DNA of 64,000 bases from Mytilus californianus (taxonomy: Eukaryota; Mollusca; Bivalvia; Mytilida; Mytilidae): the NCBI RefSeq assembly GCF_021869535.1, contig NW_026262701.1, forward strand, positions 46,627,278 to 46,691,277, written 5' to 3'. The notes beneath the pieces were generated by a model. It did no database searches, was not told where the DNA came from, and was given only the letters and a program-made list of their open reading frames with translations. Positions 52,196-64,000 of the stretch are shown piece by piece. Position numbers and translations under genes: made by a program. Every line of letters begins with the position of its first letter. The first letter of the stretch is position 1.

Positions 52196-53280
52196 TAGAG
52201 GCTCAAAGGAACCTGAATTGCTAAAGTGAAACACTTGCCTGTACCAAGTCAAGAATATGACAGTTGTTTTCCATTCGTTAGATATCTTTGAGCTTTTGAT
52301 TTTGCCATTTTATAAAGGACTTTCAGTTTTGAATTTCCCTTGGAGTTCGGTATTTCTGTAATTTTACTTTTTAGTTAAGCCATTACAATTGCCTTGATAG
52401 TTCATCTATATTTATTAAAGTTAACTGATTTAAAAAATGTACCAATCCACACGTACATTGTTTGTCTTCCTAGTATTCTAAAAAATATTGGGAAAGGGAT
52501 CAACTCAGTTTACGTAGTCAAATAGACATTGATAGAACTGGATCTTATCCCTGTGAATTTGAACTCTTTTTTAAAAATTGCATGATTATCTTAGTATCTT
52601 TATAGATTTTGACAATTCAGAGGCAATAATTATAACTCATTGACCTGTTATCTAATTTCCCTGATATTTTTTATGGTTGTCGTGATTGTAGATATCTTAT
52701 CTTGAAGAAAATACTGTATATTTGTAATTTACATCGATCATCTACCTTTAATATACAATTTTCAAAATACCCTTTAAAAGAATTAATGCAAAATTGGACA
52801 TAAAGGGGCAATAACTCTTAGACTAGTAAGCATATTATCATATGCTGAATGCTTTCATTATATTACCAGCAGATCTTGTCTTAATAACAGAGCATGTTTA
52901 TATTTCAAATATACAATGTTAATTTATCTATTCTATTTTTCAAGAAAGAAATTATGGTCTTTTTAAAGCAAAGGCAGATATGTTTTTGACTATGATGAAA
53001 AATATCACCGAAAAAAAAACAAAAGGATGATGATTTCAATCCATATAGTAGTTTCTGATAATATTATTTATAGATAAAACTTGACAGATAAACAGTTGGA
53101 CAACAGATGACCAGTGATGGTAATTTTTACATTGACATCTTTAGAAATTTCTAAAGCTGTATCTGAGAATCTGCCCATTACAAATGCATTGCACACCAAA
53201 GATGGTAAAGACTAAATTTGTTTTTGATCTATTCAGCAGTTTCTGAGTAGAAGATTATTTGTATATATATTAATGGAAAA
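52196..53280 (+). repeat. Diverged relative of the 15.56-kb element
   Basis: Starts CTAGAGGCTCAAAGGAACCTG and contains GGACATAAAGGGGCAATAACT and a final CAGCAGTTTCTGAGTAGAAGA. These match landmarks of the element at 15560-17535 in the same order. Confidence 0.6.
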
Positions 53281-54740
53281 AAGAAATTGTTCATAGATAA
53301 AATACTTAGTTATATGGAATCACCTAAACTTTCTTTCAATGACTTTAAAGACAAATAAAACCAGCACAATTATGGGCTTATGCGATAACTTATTAAATTT
53401 CAGAGTTTTTTTGTTTTTTAGGTCATCGAAAGAAAGGTAAAGTGCTTCAAGAGAACCCCTATTTCTTCATTTCATTTCGATTCGGCTAGAAAAAAATCAC
53501 ATTATGTGATCAATCAATCAAGGTTCAGAAATGATGGTCCATGTCACAGGAAGCCTCTCAACACATTAAAAAATGTTGGAAATAATTCAAACCACAACAA
53601 GAGGGCGTAGAATTTCAGTGCCAGCTAGTTTTAGAAACTATTACACTATTTAAGGATGTACTTAAGTCAGGTTTTGGAATTTTTCCTATGATAAAGGGTA
53701 AAATATTTTGCCCCATATCACCCACTTTTCTTATCATAGAAGACGTCAATAAGTCATAAAAGTCATTTGACAAATAAAGGAGATTCTAGAGTTCCCTTTC
53801 TTACGATTTGAAGCCCAAATAATTCCAATGCTAAATATAAGGTAAAAGTCCAAGAAAGCTTTTCTCCCCATTTTTTAAACATCAAATATCTCGAAATAGA
53901 GTTCCATATCCTATCAATATTTCTAGCTTATCTGTTCCTTATAAACTTATGCTGTTCTGATTCATGGTATCAATTTTAAATTCCAGATTTTAAAAATTTC
54001 ATCTAAGTACAATCTTAAATGTCTTTTATTGTATTATTGATCATGTACATACTTAAACAACAATATTCAAAAACAGTTTTCATTTATTACTACAGAAAAA
54101 ACAACCATCATTAGGGACATCCTATCACTTAGTGACAGATTAATTCAGATGAAGTTAATAGGACACATACTTTTTTCTGCATGCAAGTCATAGGACATTG
54201 AGTTTTTACAGCCCAAATTAGTATAGGACATTCACTTTTTTTGGTCATAACCAGAATTTGCACCGGTCTCACCTGCCTGATAAATATTTCCAAAAAGTAT
54301 TTTCAAAGGGCTACATTAAAATATTCGTGTGCAGTAATGTAATATAATTACTTAAATATAATGTTGCGTCCGAACAAATGTAAAGCAACGACATTGATGC
54401 TGTAATGATTCTGAAAGGTGGAAGTATAATATATGTACGACATACGATTCATTGAACGACAACTTGCATGAAATTGTACAGAGATAAAGGAAAACAGATT
54501 ATTATAAAAAAAGAGGTAGAAGATACAAATATGACACTCAAAACTCATAAGTCGAAGAAAATATGACTCTGCTCGAACCAAAATAAAATATACTCTAGTA
54601 TTTTGAGTTCATATTTGTAACAAAGTTGTACCCGGGTTTTAACCAACCCAGTAGTCAGAACTTTTATGTTGACTTGAAATATCACTGATGCGCTCATTTT
54701 CTTTAAATCTACTGTTTATAGAAATAATTCGAAACTAAGG
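53281..54740. other. Stretch without recognised gene
   Basis: I see no coding region. The part near 53650-54060 (starting AAGGATGTACTTAAGTCAGG) looks like a dispersed repeat, by recollection only. Confidence 0.35.
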
Positions 54741-54744
54741 TTGA

Positions 54745-56810
54745 CATATATCCAGGCATAGATTGCCTTACCGTATTTGACACAACTCCTTGGAAGTTTG
54801 GCTTTCAACGCTCTTCACCTTCGTTTTTATTTGTCCTTCCAACTATTTTGATTTAAGCAACACTGATATAGACAAAACGTGCGTCTAGCGTACTGAATTA
54901 TAAGTCTGGTATCGTTGAGGTTTTGTAAGGAAACAATGAAAAGAAAGCTAATCTATATTTTTAAATCAAGAAAACGTCCCTGTATAATCATAGAGTACAT
55001 TGTTCATATATGTAACCTCACATGAAAAGAAAAATAACAAAAATACCGAACTTCAAGGAAAATTCAAAACGGAAAGTCATTTATCAAACGTCAAAAATTA
55101 AAAGCTCAAACACATCAGACAAAAGAAAACAACTGCCATATTCCTGACTTGAAACATGCGTTTTGTTATGAGGACGGGATTGTGGTAATAACAATTGGCA
55201 CAATCCGTGATACCGATCTAGCTATTTTTTTTTCTTTTGATTTTCCGTTTTGATTTTGATATTTTGCTTTATTATTTTTGTGAAATACAAGTTACTCTGG
55301 TTGACACATAATTGCTCTATTACTCATTATAAGAAACCAAGATGCCAGTCTTATTAATTGATACGCAGGACATGAGTTTCGTCTTCTTTTGACTCATCAG
55401 TGGCGCTCGAATCAAAACATCCTAGAAGTCAAAATCATATACAAACAAAAGAACATAATAAACCAAAAACAATCCTATTGTGCCAACTACAGCTAAGACA
55501 ATCTATGCCTGCGGGTAGAAAGAACTAAGTGTTTCGAATAATTCACATTTTATAAACATTGAAAATTTGACCGCTGTGCTTCTAAATCTATCGAGAACGA
55601 AACGTTCAACGGCAATGACATATACCCAATAGTTGTAAAAACTCTTCAGATACCAGGCTTATAAATTAGAACGACAGACGTGCACTTTGTATACAAAAGA
55701 CCCATTAGTGGCGCTCGAATCAAAACAGACGAAAGGCCAAATAAAATACGAAGTTGAAGAGTATCGAAAACCAAAAATTTCGAAAAGTTGTGCATCATAC
55801 ACAATATACGCCTGCGCGCAGATAAACATTACTGATTCGAACATTTCAAAATTTTATAAACATTAAATCTACAGAAAATGAACATATTAATGATATTTTT
55901 TGTCATCACAAAAGTGTTGACTACTGGGCCTGTGATACTTTCGGGATGAAACGTCCACCAGAAGTGGTATAGACCCAATAGTTGTAAAAACTCATAGAAG
56001 ATACCATATAGAATTAGGAAGATGTGGTATGAGTGCCAATGAGACAACTCTCCATCCAAGTTACAATTTATAAAAGTAAACCATTATAGGTCAAGATACG
56101 GCCTTCAACACGGAGCATTGGCTCACACCGAACAGCAAGCTATAAAGGGCCCCAAAAAATTACTAGTGTAAAATCATTCAAACGGAAAAACCAACGGTCT
56201 AATCTATATAAAAACGAGAAACGAGAAACACGTACGAACTACATAAACAGACGACAACTACTGTAATCAGATTCCTGACTTAGGACATGCCTGTAATTGA
56301 GTACGCTAGATGCGCGTGTTACATTTACATAAGTATCGCCAATGACGATATAATCAAAACTGTTGGAAGGTCAAATCATGCAAGAAGTTGAAGAGCATCA
56401 AAAATCGAAGGTCAAAAAAATTGAGCAAAGTTCAGCTATGGCTGTAGATAGAAAAACCCTAGTGTTTCGAATAAACATCAAATTTATAGAAACTTAAAAC
56501 GTTGATGATATTTCATGGCAACCCAAAAGTGCTGACTATTAGGCTGGTTATACCCTCGGGGACGAAACTTCCACCAGCGGTGGCATTGACCTAGAGGTTG
56601 TAAAAACTCATTATAGATACATAGATACAAGATTTATGATTTGGTACGCCAGAATCGCGTTTTGTTTTCATAGAGTTCATCAAATCAAATGCGAAACCAA
56701 AGAACATTAAAAACCAAAATTTCGGTAAAGCTGTACCAAATACGTAATAGAAAGAAAGTTTTATAGGTATACAAATGCATATAACTAGTCGAGCAATCCA
56801 TATTAAATCT
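54745..56810. repeat. Mosaic of ~300-bp dispersed repeats
   Basis: Several units share GACTCATCAGTGGCGCTCGAATCAAAAC (55390 and 55705 areas), GAAGTTGAAGAG, AGTGTTTCGAATAA and GGGACGAAAC, with one reversed unit at 54750-54920. A fragment of the GATGTGGTATGA element is at 56023-56290. Confidence 0.65.
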
Positions 56811-57401
56811 TTTTTTCATTGTGGTTTTTTTAAAGGCAGTGCTTTAATGCCTTTCTGGTTGCCGGGTTAATCTTTCCTTTCGCGATATCCAACTTATCTA
56901 CGTGGGGGGTCATTAGGCTCCAAGTAGATCCGGAAATGTTGAATTCTCTCCTCTTCTTATTGTGATATAAAATGTTTTTTGTTTCATTTCATTTACATTG
57001 GGAAATAGAGAAACGATCATTGTGTTTTGTTAGTTTTAAAAACTTTTGATATATTTGTATTTTGCATTATAAGCAGTCAACCGATTGACAAACTAGAATA
57101 ATTTGAATTCCGTGTGGAAAGAGGTCGGGTGAATTTCGAGTGTTATCTGCAATCTAGATGTTTATAAATCATTTCAGTCGTTAATATAATAATTAAAGGT
57201 CGACTGAACATGAATTTTATTATACAATTTAAAGCGCATTTCTGTTTATGCACGTGAACCCGTCTAACGTTATTGTTATTTCGCAATTATATATAGTAGC
57301 AAATTATCGTTCCTGAATAGGTGGCGCCGTGGTAGCCGATCCTGTTCCTCAACTTCCGGTTTCTGCACTGTGCAACTATTACGTTACATTTTTAATTAAC
57401 G

Positions 57402-59349
57402 ATGCCAAGTACTTGTTGTTGTGTACCTGGATGTCATTTAAGAGGAGGACATGCATTTCCAAATGACTTAAAAAGAAGGAAAAGTTGGATCAACGCCATG
57501 GCCCATACGCAGATTGGACATCGTGGCGTCCATCTCAATCAGCTGTTGTTTGCAAGGCACATTTTACTGAAAAAGACTACGTGCAGGAAACTATTCATGG
57601 TAAAACTCTATTTTCTTTTTGAAATATGTAGTTATATATGTAATCGCCATGCGAATAAACCAAAGTCTGTTTACAACCGCAATTATCGTTTTAGAATAAA
57701 AGGGGGTGGTTAATTCAAGACGTCATATTTTTTTGGATTACGATTCAATGTGATCTGTTTGAGATTTTTTGGTGATTGCTACAATTATAATGATTTCTTA
57801 CAAATGGTATATCATACTGAGAATTATTTTAGCAGTAATTATGCTAATGTAGTAATGACAGGAATGCATAAGCTATGCCTCATAGACTTTCTTGAAAAAT
57901 ATCAATGACAATGTTAACAGGAACAAAACAATGACATGCTCTCATCTATATTATAGTTATTTAGGTACAAACAATGTACGTTTTGTTGCATAAGTCTCTC
58001 ATTGTTTGTCCTTTGGATTTACATAACATACATTGAATCAGGCAAACATAGTTTTATCCAGATTGTTATGAATAAATCTAGTTAATACTTTGCCAGGTAG
58101 TACAAAGTATACATTGCTAATGGAAGTTCATTTAATTATCAAAAATTAATGTTTTATAACCTTTTTCAGGGCGCAAACCCACCATACAGAGACTTAAGTC
58201 TACTGCCATTCCCAGTCTATTTTCCTGGACCAAGCAAGAGACTGAATTGTCTGCAAAAAGAAAAATCAGGGCAGTTTCCTGTGAAAACAAAAGAACTAAA
58301 CTTGATGAATATTGTAGTAGAAATCTAGAGGAAAGTTTTGATTGTAAAATTGGTTTTCCTGAAGAAGTCATTCATACTGCAGAAAGGATTTATGACTGTC
58401 CACCACCAACTGCCGAGCTAATGTTGAGCTTCACAGATGGAATTACCGGTACACAAACGCCGTCAATGCCTATGTTTTCAGCAGAGAATTTTGAAATGAA
58501 GACACGTGGCACGGCCATGCATTTTTATACAGGTTTAGAGTTGTATACTAAATTTTTATTTGTTTTGACCACACTTGGTCCAGCAGCACATTGTTTGAGA
58601 TACATATATTTTCAAATTGATAGGGTGTCATTTGAAAATCATTTTTGTTATGACTTTGATGAAATTGAGGCATTAAACAACCATCTTTGAACTGTTTAGA
58701 TTCTAGATTGAATCTAGTGTTAAGAATATTGTGTATACATGGATTGTTTTTATGTCTAAACAGTGGTGTGAGGCTAACACTTGGCCATCTAGTGGTTTAG
58801 TCAGGTATTTTGCGCCATCCAACTTCAAATTAAAGTTTCCTACAACTTGGATTATTATTGTATTGACAGCACAGAATATCCCGTGATAAAACCTAAAGCT
58901 ACTAGATCTCAGGCAACCTTTTCATCATATAAAAACAGAAACACTGAAAATACTTGTACATTTATGTTCGACACCTGGTGGTTTAGTCAACTATGTCTCT
59001 AAAGTATATGTTGGTTGTACCAGTGACTGTGAAATAGTTGAAAGATGTAGAATAGTTCAATTATGTGATCCAGGTGACATTGTGGTGGCAGACAAAGGTT
59101 TAAATGTGCAATATTTATTTGCTAATTTTTTTCCAAAAAAGAAACAGAATTAGTTCCAAAACTCTTATACGGGATAGAAAAGTCTCCAATTAACACGTGC
59201 ACATAGAGCGAATTATTGGACTTGGCAAAACATACAAAATTCTAATAAATCCTATGAATGGAACTGAAACAAAACTTTCATCTGAAATAACATTTAGTTG
59301 TTTTGTGTTGTTTAATTTTAGAACTTGTATTGTGCCAAAGGATGCATAA
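57402..59349 (+). pseudogene. THAP-domain DDE transposase gene, decayed
   Basis: Exon 1 (57402-57599) starts MPSTCCCVPGCHLRGGHAFP and, after a frame change near 57505, has CKAHFTEKDY, the C...C...C-x2-H zinc-binding THAP DNA-binding fold. Donor GTAAAA joins in phase to exon 2 (acceptor CTTTTTCAG, from 58170), which reads KPTIQRLKSTAIPSLFSW. Transposase blocks follow, with frame changes: LGPAAHCLRYIYFQIDRVSF, then fragments with ID-S-TEYP, ATFSSYKNRNT, VADKG and HIERIIGLGK, suggesting the D, D and E of a DDE domain. TAA is at 59347-59349. This resembles THAP-containing PIF/Harbinger- or ISL2EU-like transposases. I could not find its terminal repeats. Confidence 0.75.
57600..58169 (+). other. 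Intron of the THAP transposase pseudogene
   Basis: AT-rich with GT...AG borders; I see no internal gene. Confidence 0.6.
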
Positions 59350-59433
59350 ATAAAAGTGACGCAATGAATTTTGTTCTGATATATATATATGTACAATTAC
59401 ATGCACATGTAAATTGTAATGCATATAAAAATA

Positions 59434-60235
59434 AGGAGATGTGGTATGATATTCAGTGAGTTTATCGAACCAAAGTGCATAAGAAATGGGTTTAAGCAGT
59501 TACAGGTGTTACTGTCACCGTACAATCTGCAACAATGAGAAAAACTCGTACTGTGTAAAAAATATCAGAGGTCTTACAACTAAGTTTTGTTGTCTCACCT
59601 TGACTTTGGTGAATTGTTTATATCTGTTTATGTAAATATAAAAAAGAAGATGTGGTATGATTGCCAATGAGACAACTCTCCACAAGAGACCAAATGACAC
59701 CGAAATTAACAGCATTAGGTCACAGTACAGCTTTCAACAATGAGCAAAGCCCATACCGCACAGTCAGCTATAAAAGGCCCCGAAATGACAATGTAAAACA
59801 ATTCAAACAAGAAAACTAATGACCTAATTTATGTACAAAAAATGAACGAATAACAAATATGCAACACATAAACAAATGACAACCACTGAATTACAGGCTC
59901 CTGACTTGGGACAGGCACATACATGTACATACAGAATGTGGCGGGGTTAAACATGTTAGCGGGATCCCAACCCTCCCCTTAACCTGGGACAGTGATGTAA
60001 CAGTACAATATAAGAACGAACTATAAAAATCAGTTGAAAGAGGCTTAACTCATCAGATGGATAAATACAAATACAAGTGGACGTGGCCGGGTAGTTGTAC
60101 ATCCAAACAACAAAAAGACACTAAGTACAGATCTAAGAGTACTCACAGTTACTGACAGCTAGTTCAAAGCCACTAACAACTGATAAAAAATCTTGCATCT
60201 AAGAATAAATTATCAATCCGTAAGCTCCCTTTAGA
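59434..60235 (+). mobile_element. Mussel-type dispersed element (GATGTGGTATGATTGCC family)
   Basis: The copy runs from GATGTGGTATGATTGCCAAT at 59647 through AGCTATAAAAGGCCCC, TGACTTGGGACAGGCAC and CCCAACCCTCCCCTTAACC to about 60200. Short 5' pieces occur at 59434-59460, 56023 and 61084. It is non-coding. I recognise it from memory as abundant in Mytilus, so it supports the organism call. Its class is unclear. Confidence 0.7.
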
Positions 60236-60930
60236 ATTTTATAAATTTTAGATTTTACATTTCTGAGTTATGGGGTTTTATTCATTAAAAAAGGGGGGAT
60301 TTTCCAGTTTTTGGACAACTCAAAAATGCTTTAAGCAGTTCGCATGAAACTTTGGTGAATTATTTATAGCTATTGATGTAATCTTCCTATTGATTTTCAT
60401 AAATTTCAAATATGACATTGAGAAGAAATTGAACTTTATTTGTTTATAGTCTGGCAACAGATTTATTAAGTATTGCGCAACAGCACAGTGTATTGCACAA
60501 CAGCAAGAAATCTTTAATTGAATATAAATTCAATTCATATAACCGATTTCAAGTTCTTTGACTACATTTATTCAGAAACTACAATATGTCAAATATTTAA
60601 TTACAATCCAAATTCAGACCTGTATCAAGCTTGAATATTGTGTCCATTTTTGCCCCAACTGTTCAGGGTTGGACCTCTGCGGGTGTATCCAGCTGCGCTC
60701 AGCGAATCAGTTTATTTCTTAATTAAGAACTCCTTTTTTCATTCATAAATTACTTTATACTTGGAAATATAATTTTGCTTGGAGTTATAGTTTCTAAAAA
60801 AAGTATTGTCATTGAAAGAGTTGACATGTTGCAATGTACATTTATTCTACATAGTTCTATGGTACCAAATCAAAAGTTTATATAAAAGAAAAAAGTCAAA
60901 GGTTTCCCATCATAGTTTAGTTTCATACAT
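60236..60930. other. AT-rich stretch with small repeat pieces
   Basis: A piece at 60470-60530 (TATTGCGCAACAGCACAGTG, AACAGCAAGAAATC) resembles, in reverse, the 35-bp unit at 20770-21000. No gene is seen. Confidence 0.45.
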
Positions 60931-60934
60931 TTTT

Positions 60935-61040
60935 AGCTCACCTGGCCCGTAGGGCAAAGTGAGCTTTTCTCATCACTTTTACACAATTTCTAAAGCATCA
61001 GTAAATACAGGTGAGCGACACAGGCTCTTGAGAGCCTCTA
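60935..61040 (-). mobile_element. Deletion derivative of the 15.56-kb element
   Basis: On the plus strand it reads AGCTCACCTGGCC, then GTGAGCTTTTCTCATCACTT, and GGTGAGCGACACAGGCTC to CTCTAGTTTTT. These are the two ends of the 15560-17535 element in reverse, joined with only ~40 bp between them. Confidence 0.82.
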
Positions 61041-62735
61041 GTTTTTGTACCTGAGGTCGTTGAATATAGATCATTATATAAATAAGGAGATGTGTTATGA
61101 TTGCCAATGAAACAACTATCATCCATACTTACCAGTAACAAACCACATTTGCAAAGTTGAATAAAATACAGTTGATAACATTTACTTATTACTAAAAAAG
61201 AAAATGCCTAACTATTTTAAACAGTATTTGACTATAAACATACAGAGCTCCAGATAAGAATTCACAAATTGGGGTTTTTACCCAGCATTTTTTTATGTAA
61301 TTGGGTGATAAAGTTTTTAAATTGCATTATCAATTCCAATTCACCCCTCAAGCAAATATCAAATTGGGTTTTTCACCACCAAGCTCCTTAATGTATTGGG
61401 TTTTTTTATCAACACAATATTGAATGTTTAGGCATGTTATAATCACATTATATCAACCCCATGCAGATGTTTTTCCATCCTAAATGTGTTTCTTTCTTTG
61501 TATATATGCTAGCTGTTTTATTTGGTTTATTCACTGACGAGCAATTGTACGTTTAATTTGTGTCCGATTTTAAACGTTCTGCCAGTTTTGTATTTTCTCA
61601 CAACTTATATAAACTGCAGCTGGTGTCACTAGTTGGACAGTTACTAATTACCTTTCTAGATCCCATATGATCACCCTACAGTTTAGTTGGGGTAGGCGTG
61701 GCTAAGTGTTTAGATTTTTGTGTAATATATGTGAAATTTGGGTGCTGTAAGAAAGTTTTGCCAGTCCTTTCATCTATTTGCCAGATCTCCTTTTTATTAA
61801 AAATAATAAGTAGTTCCCAGATTTAAGATATACCCCAAAACCTTGACCAGGTTTATAGGTTTAATGACGGAGACCACATTCAACTTAAATTTACAGAGTT
61901 AAATTTACAAATAATTCTGCAACATCAAATAAATAAATGACAATGTTAAACTGCACTTGCCAATAAGACAACTATCATAAGCATACAGAACAATAAGACC
62001 AAAACAAAGAAAGTGTCAAGATGCATTGACGTAAAAAACGGATATATGTATTCACTCATCAACTAAAATGAAAAAAATAATATATAAACTAAAATTATAC
62101 TTGAATGTTTTTGTTTAATTTAATTTACATAAATCTGGGTTAAGTTGTCCCAGCTGATTAGAACTTTTGGTTTCTGATGCTTTCCAACTACATATATCAT
62201 GTCATAATTGATTTGGCCTTTCACTTTTTCCAACTGATTTCGTTCTTGACAAAACCCCATGTTTATCGTTCTAGCAATGTTCTCGTTAAGGTACGCAAAC
62301 AGGTCTTGTTATCATCATAATAACTTTCCCTAAAGTATCAAAAAGAAGCTGAAAACATGCTTCTATTCAATATTTTTATCAGATATTTACTTTCGTTTTA
62401 ATTCATTGTATGTTATGATAAATCCCGAGCAATTCGAAAAAAATATGACAACAAGACAAACGCTAATTGGATAAACACCGAGAAGATCGAAATGTTTTCA
62501 TAAACACGTGTACCTTTTGAGCAACGAAACATTCCAACAGGGAACCATTTCGGCTACTTAATGCAGGGCTCTATTTTTAGAACGAAAGGACATTTCCAAT
62601 TATAAATATTATAAAAATAGATTTACGCGACGACTGTAATCAGATAAGGGTAAATAACGCAAACGATAGCGAATAAAAGCGTTAAGAACTCATGGTTTTG
62701 GCATATAATTGGGTTTTCCTTTGAATGAATTGGGT
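61041..62735. other. Stretch without recognised gene
   Basis: A GATGTGTTATGATTGCC repeat start lies at 61084-61140. Otherwise AT-rich DNA with no coding signal that I can support. Confidence 0.4.
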
Positions 62736-63179
62736 TTTTATACGACCGCAAAAAAATTTTTGTGGTCGTATATTGGTATGACGTTGGCGTCGTCGTCGTC
62801 GTCGTCGTCCGGCGTCGTCGTCCGAAGACGCATTAGTTTTCGCACTCTAACTTTAGTTTAAGTGAATGGATCTCTATGAAATTTTACCATAAGGTTCAAT
62901 ACCACAAAAGGAAGGTGGGGATTGATTTTGGGGGTTATGGTACCAACAGTTAAGGAATTAGGGGCCAAAAATAAGCATTTTCTAGTTTCCAGACAATAAC
63001 TGTGGAACGGTGTATGGATCTCTCTGAAATTATACTACAAGTTTCCATACCACAAAGGGATGGTTAGGATTTGCTTTGGGGGGTTACTGCTCAAACCGTT
63101 TAAGAATTAGGGGCAAAAAAGGGGGAAAAACAAGGTTGTCCTCATTAATGGACAAATACTTTAGTATAAAACATTATTT

Positions 63180-63240
63180 AAAGCAGTGTAAGGGAGATAA
63201 ATCAAATACATCATTGAAATTATCTCCCTTACACTGCTTT
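63180..63240. repeat. Perfect 21-bp palindrome with 19-nt spacer
   Basis: AAAGCAGTGTAAGGGAGATA(A) at 63180-63200 is the reverse complement of 63220-63240. A related, imperfect palindrome lies at 63289-63346. Confidence 0.9.
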
Positions 63241-63288
63241 TAAATTATGTATAAAGTAATGGTTAATGAACAATTAAGATAATTTAAA

Positions 63289-63346
63289 CCAGTGTAAGGG
63301 AGGTAATCCAAATACAACGTTTTAGTTACTTCCCTTACACTGCTTT
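63289..63346. repeat. Second, related palindrome
   Basis: CAGTGTAAGGGAGGTAA pairs with TTACTTCCCTTACACTG with one mismatch. It is the same sequence family as 63180-63240, about 110 bp away. Confidence 0.85.
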
Positions 63347-64000
63347 TAAATTATGTTTAAAGAAATGCATATTTATAAAGGAAGACCAGTATGGCGCATT
63401 AGATTTGTAAAATCTTTGACCACATTTATTTATTTGTTATGTCGAATCTAACCGTGTATTTAGATTTTTAATTTTGGGTCCAGTTTTCAAGTTGGTCTAC
63501 ATTAAGGTCCAAAGGGTCCAAAATTAAACTTTGTTTGATTTTAACAAAAATTGAATATATGGGGTTCTTTGATATGCTGAATCTAAACATGTATTTAGAT
63601 TTTTGATTTTTGGCCCAGTTTTCAAGTTGGTCCAAATTGGGGTCCAAAATTAAACTTTGTTTGATTTCAACAAAAATTGAATATATGGGGTTCTTTAATA
63701 TGCTGAATCTAACCATGTATTTAGATTTTTTATTTGTGGACCCCGCTATCAAATTGGTTCATATTGAGGTCAAAAGGGTCCAAAAATAAACTTTGTTTGA
63801 TTTCATCAAAAATTTTATTATTGGGGTTCTTTGATATGCCAAATCTAACCGTGTATTTAGATTTTTAATTTTGGGTCCCGTGTTTTAAATTGGTCTACAT
63901 TAAGGTCCAAAGGGTCCAAAATTAAACTTTGTTTGATTTTAACAAAAATTGAATTTTTGGGGTTCCTTGATATGCTGAATCTAAACATGTATTTAGATTT

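Larger units (their letters stand above)
62738..64000 (-). mobile_element. Composite satellite element, reverse copy (runs off the window)
   Basis: It starts with hairpin TATACGACCGCAAAA/TTTTTGTGGTCGTATA, then a GTC/GTCC run (62790-62830), ~162-bp units (62840-63120), two small palindromes and ~124-bp units (63430-64000, phrase CCAAAATTAAACTTTGTTTG). This is the order of 20400-21865 in reverse, without the 35-bp block. Confidence 0.82.

Overview
The window looks like nuclear DNA of a bivalve, most likely a marine mussel (Mytilus-like). The basis is an AT-rich genome with long introns, an intron-rich animal lysyl-tRNA synthetase gene, and many dispersed repeat families that I associate with mussel genomes. 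The organism call is inference. There is no sign of prokaryotic gene organisation.

Layout. 1-4830: repeat-rich DNA dominated by a giant inverted repeat. Arrays of a ~147-bp unit lie in opposite orientation at 1-960 and 3740-4690, around a ~190-bp satellite. 6307-27837 (minus strand): a complete lysyl-tRNA synthetase gene of 15 coding exons plus a mitochondrial-type cassette exon. All reading-frame phases agree, giving 571 codons for the cytosolic form and 602 for the mitochondrial form. Its introns hold satellites (7367-9140), a 693-bp near-exact duplication (15.6-17.5 kb), three related terminal-inverted-repeat elements, two unrelated ones, and an array that looks derived from the end of exon 7. 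28-35 kb: intergenic DNA with two LINE 3' ends and fold-back elements.

35059-45916 (plus strand): a 10.86-kb Ty3/Gypsy-type LTR retrotransposon with 312-bp LTRs (7 differences), a 4-bp target duplication, a tRNA-Leu-like primer site and a polypurine tract. In order it encodes a helix-hairpin-helix Gag N-terminus, a long coiled coil, a capsid and zinc knuckle, then a canonical -1 frameshift site, protease, RT, RNase H and a D,D35E integrase. Downstream of pol is an accessory region: an acidic repeat plus C2H2 zinc-finger ORF behind a splice-acceptor-like site, and a TatD-type metal-dependent nuclease. The copy carries about sixteen stops or frameshifts. Scattered through it, coding and non-coding, are 12 copies of a small hairpin (CCGG, 4-5 nt loop, CTGG), most of them inside an individual longer inverted repeat. 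This accessory nuclease plus hairpin array is the most novel candidate in the window.

45917-57000: fold-back elements, a ~1.2-kb tandem duplication carrying an exon of an unrecognised minus-strand gene, and dispersed repeats. 57402-59349: a decayed THAP-domain DDE transposase gene. 59.4-64 kb: a long mussel-type dispersed element, short fold-backs, and a composite satellite element that is the inverted counterpart of one at 20.4-21.9 kb.
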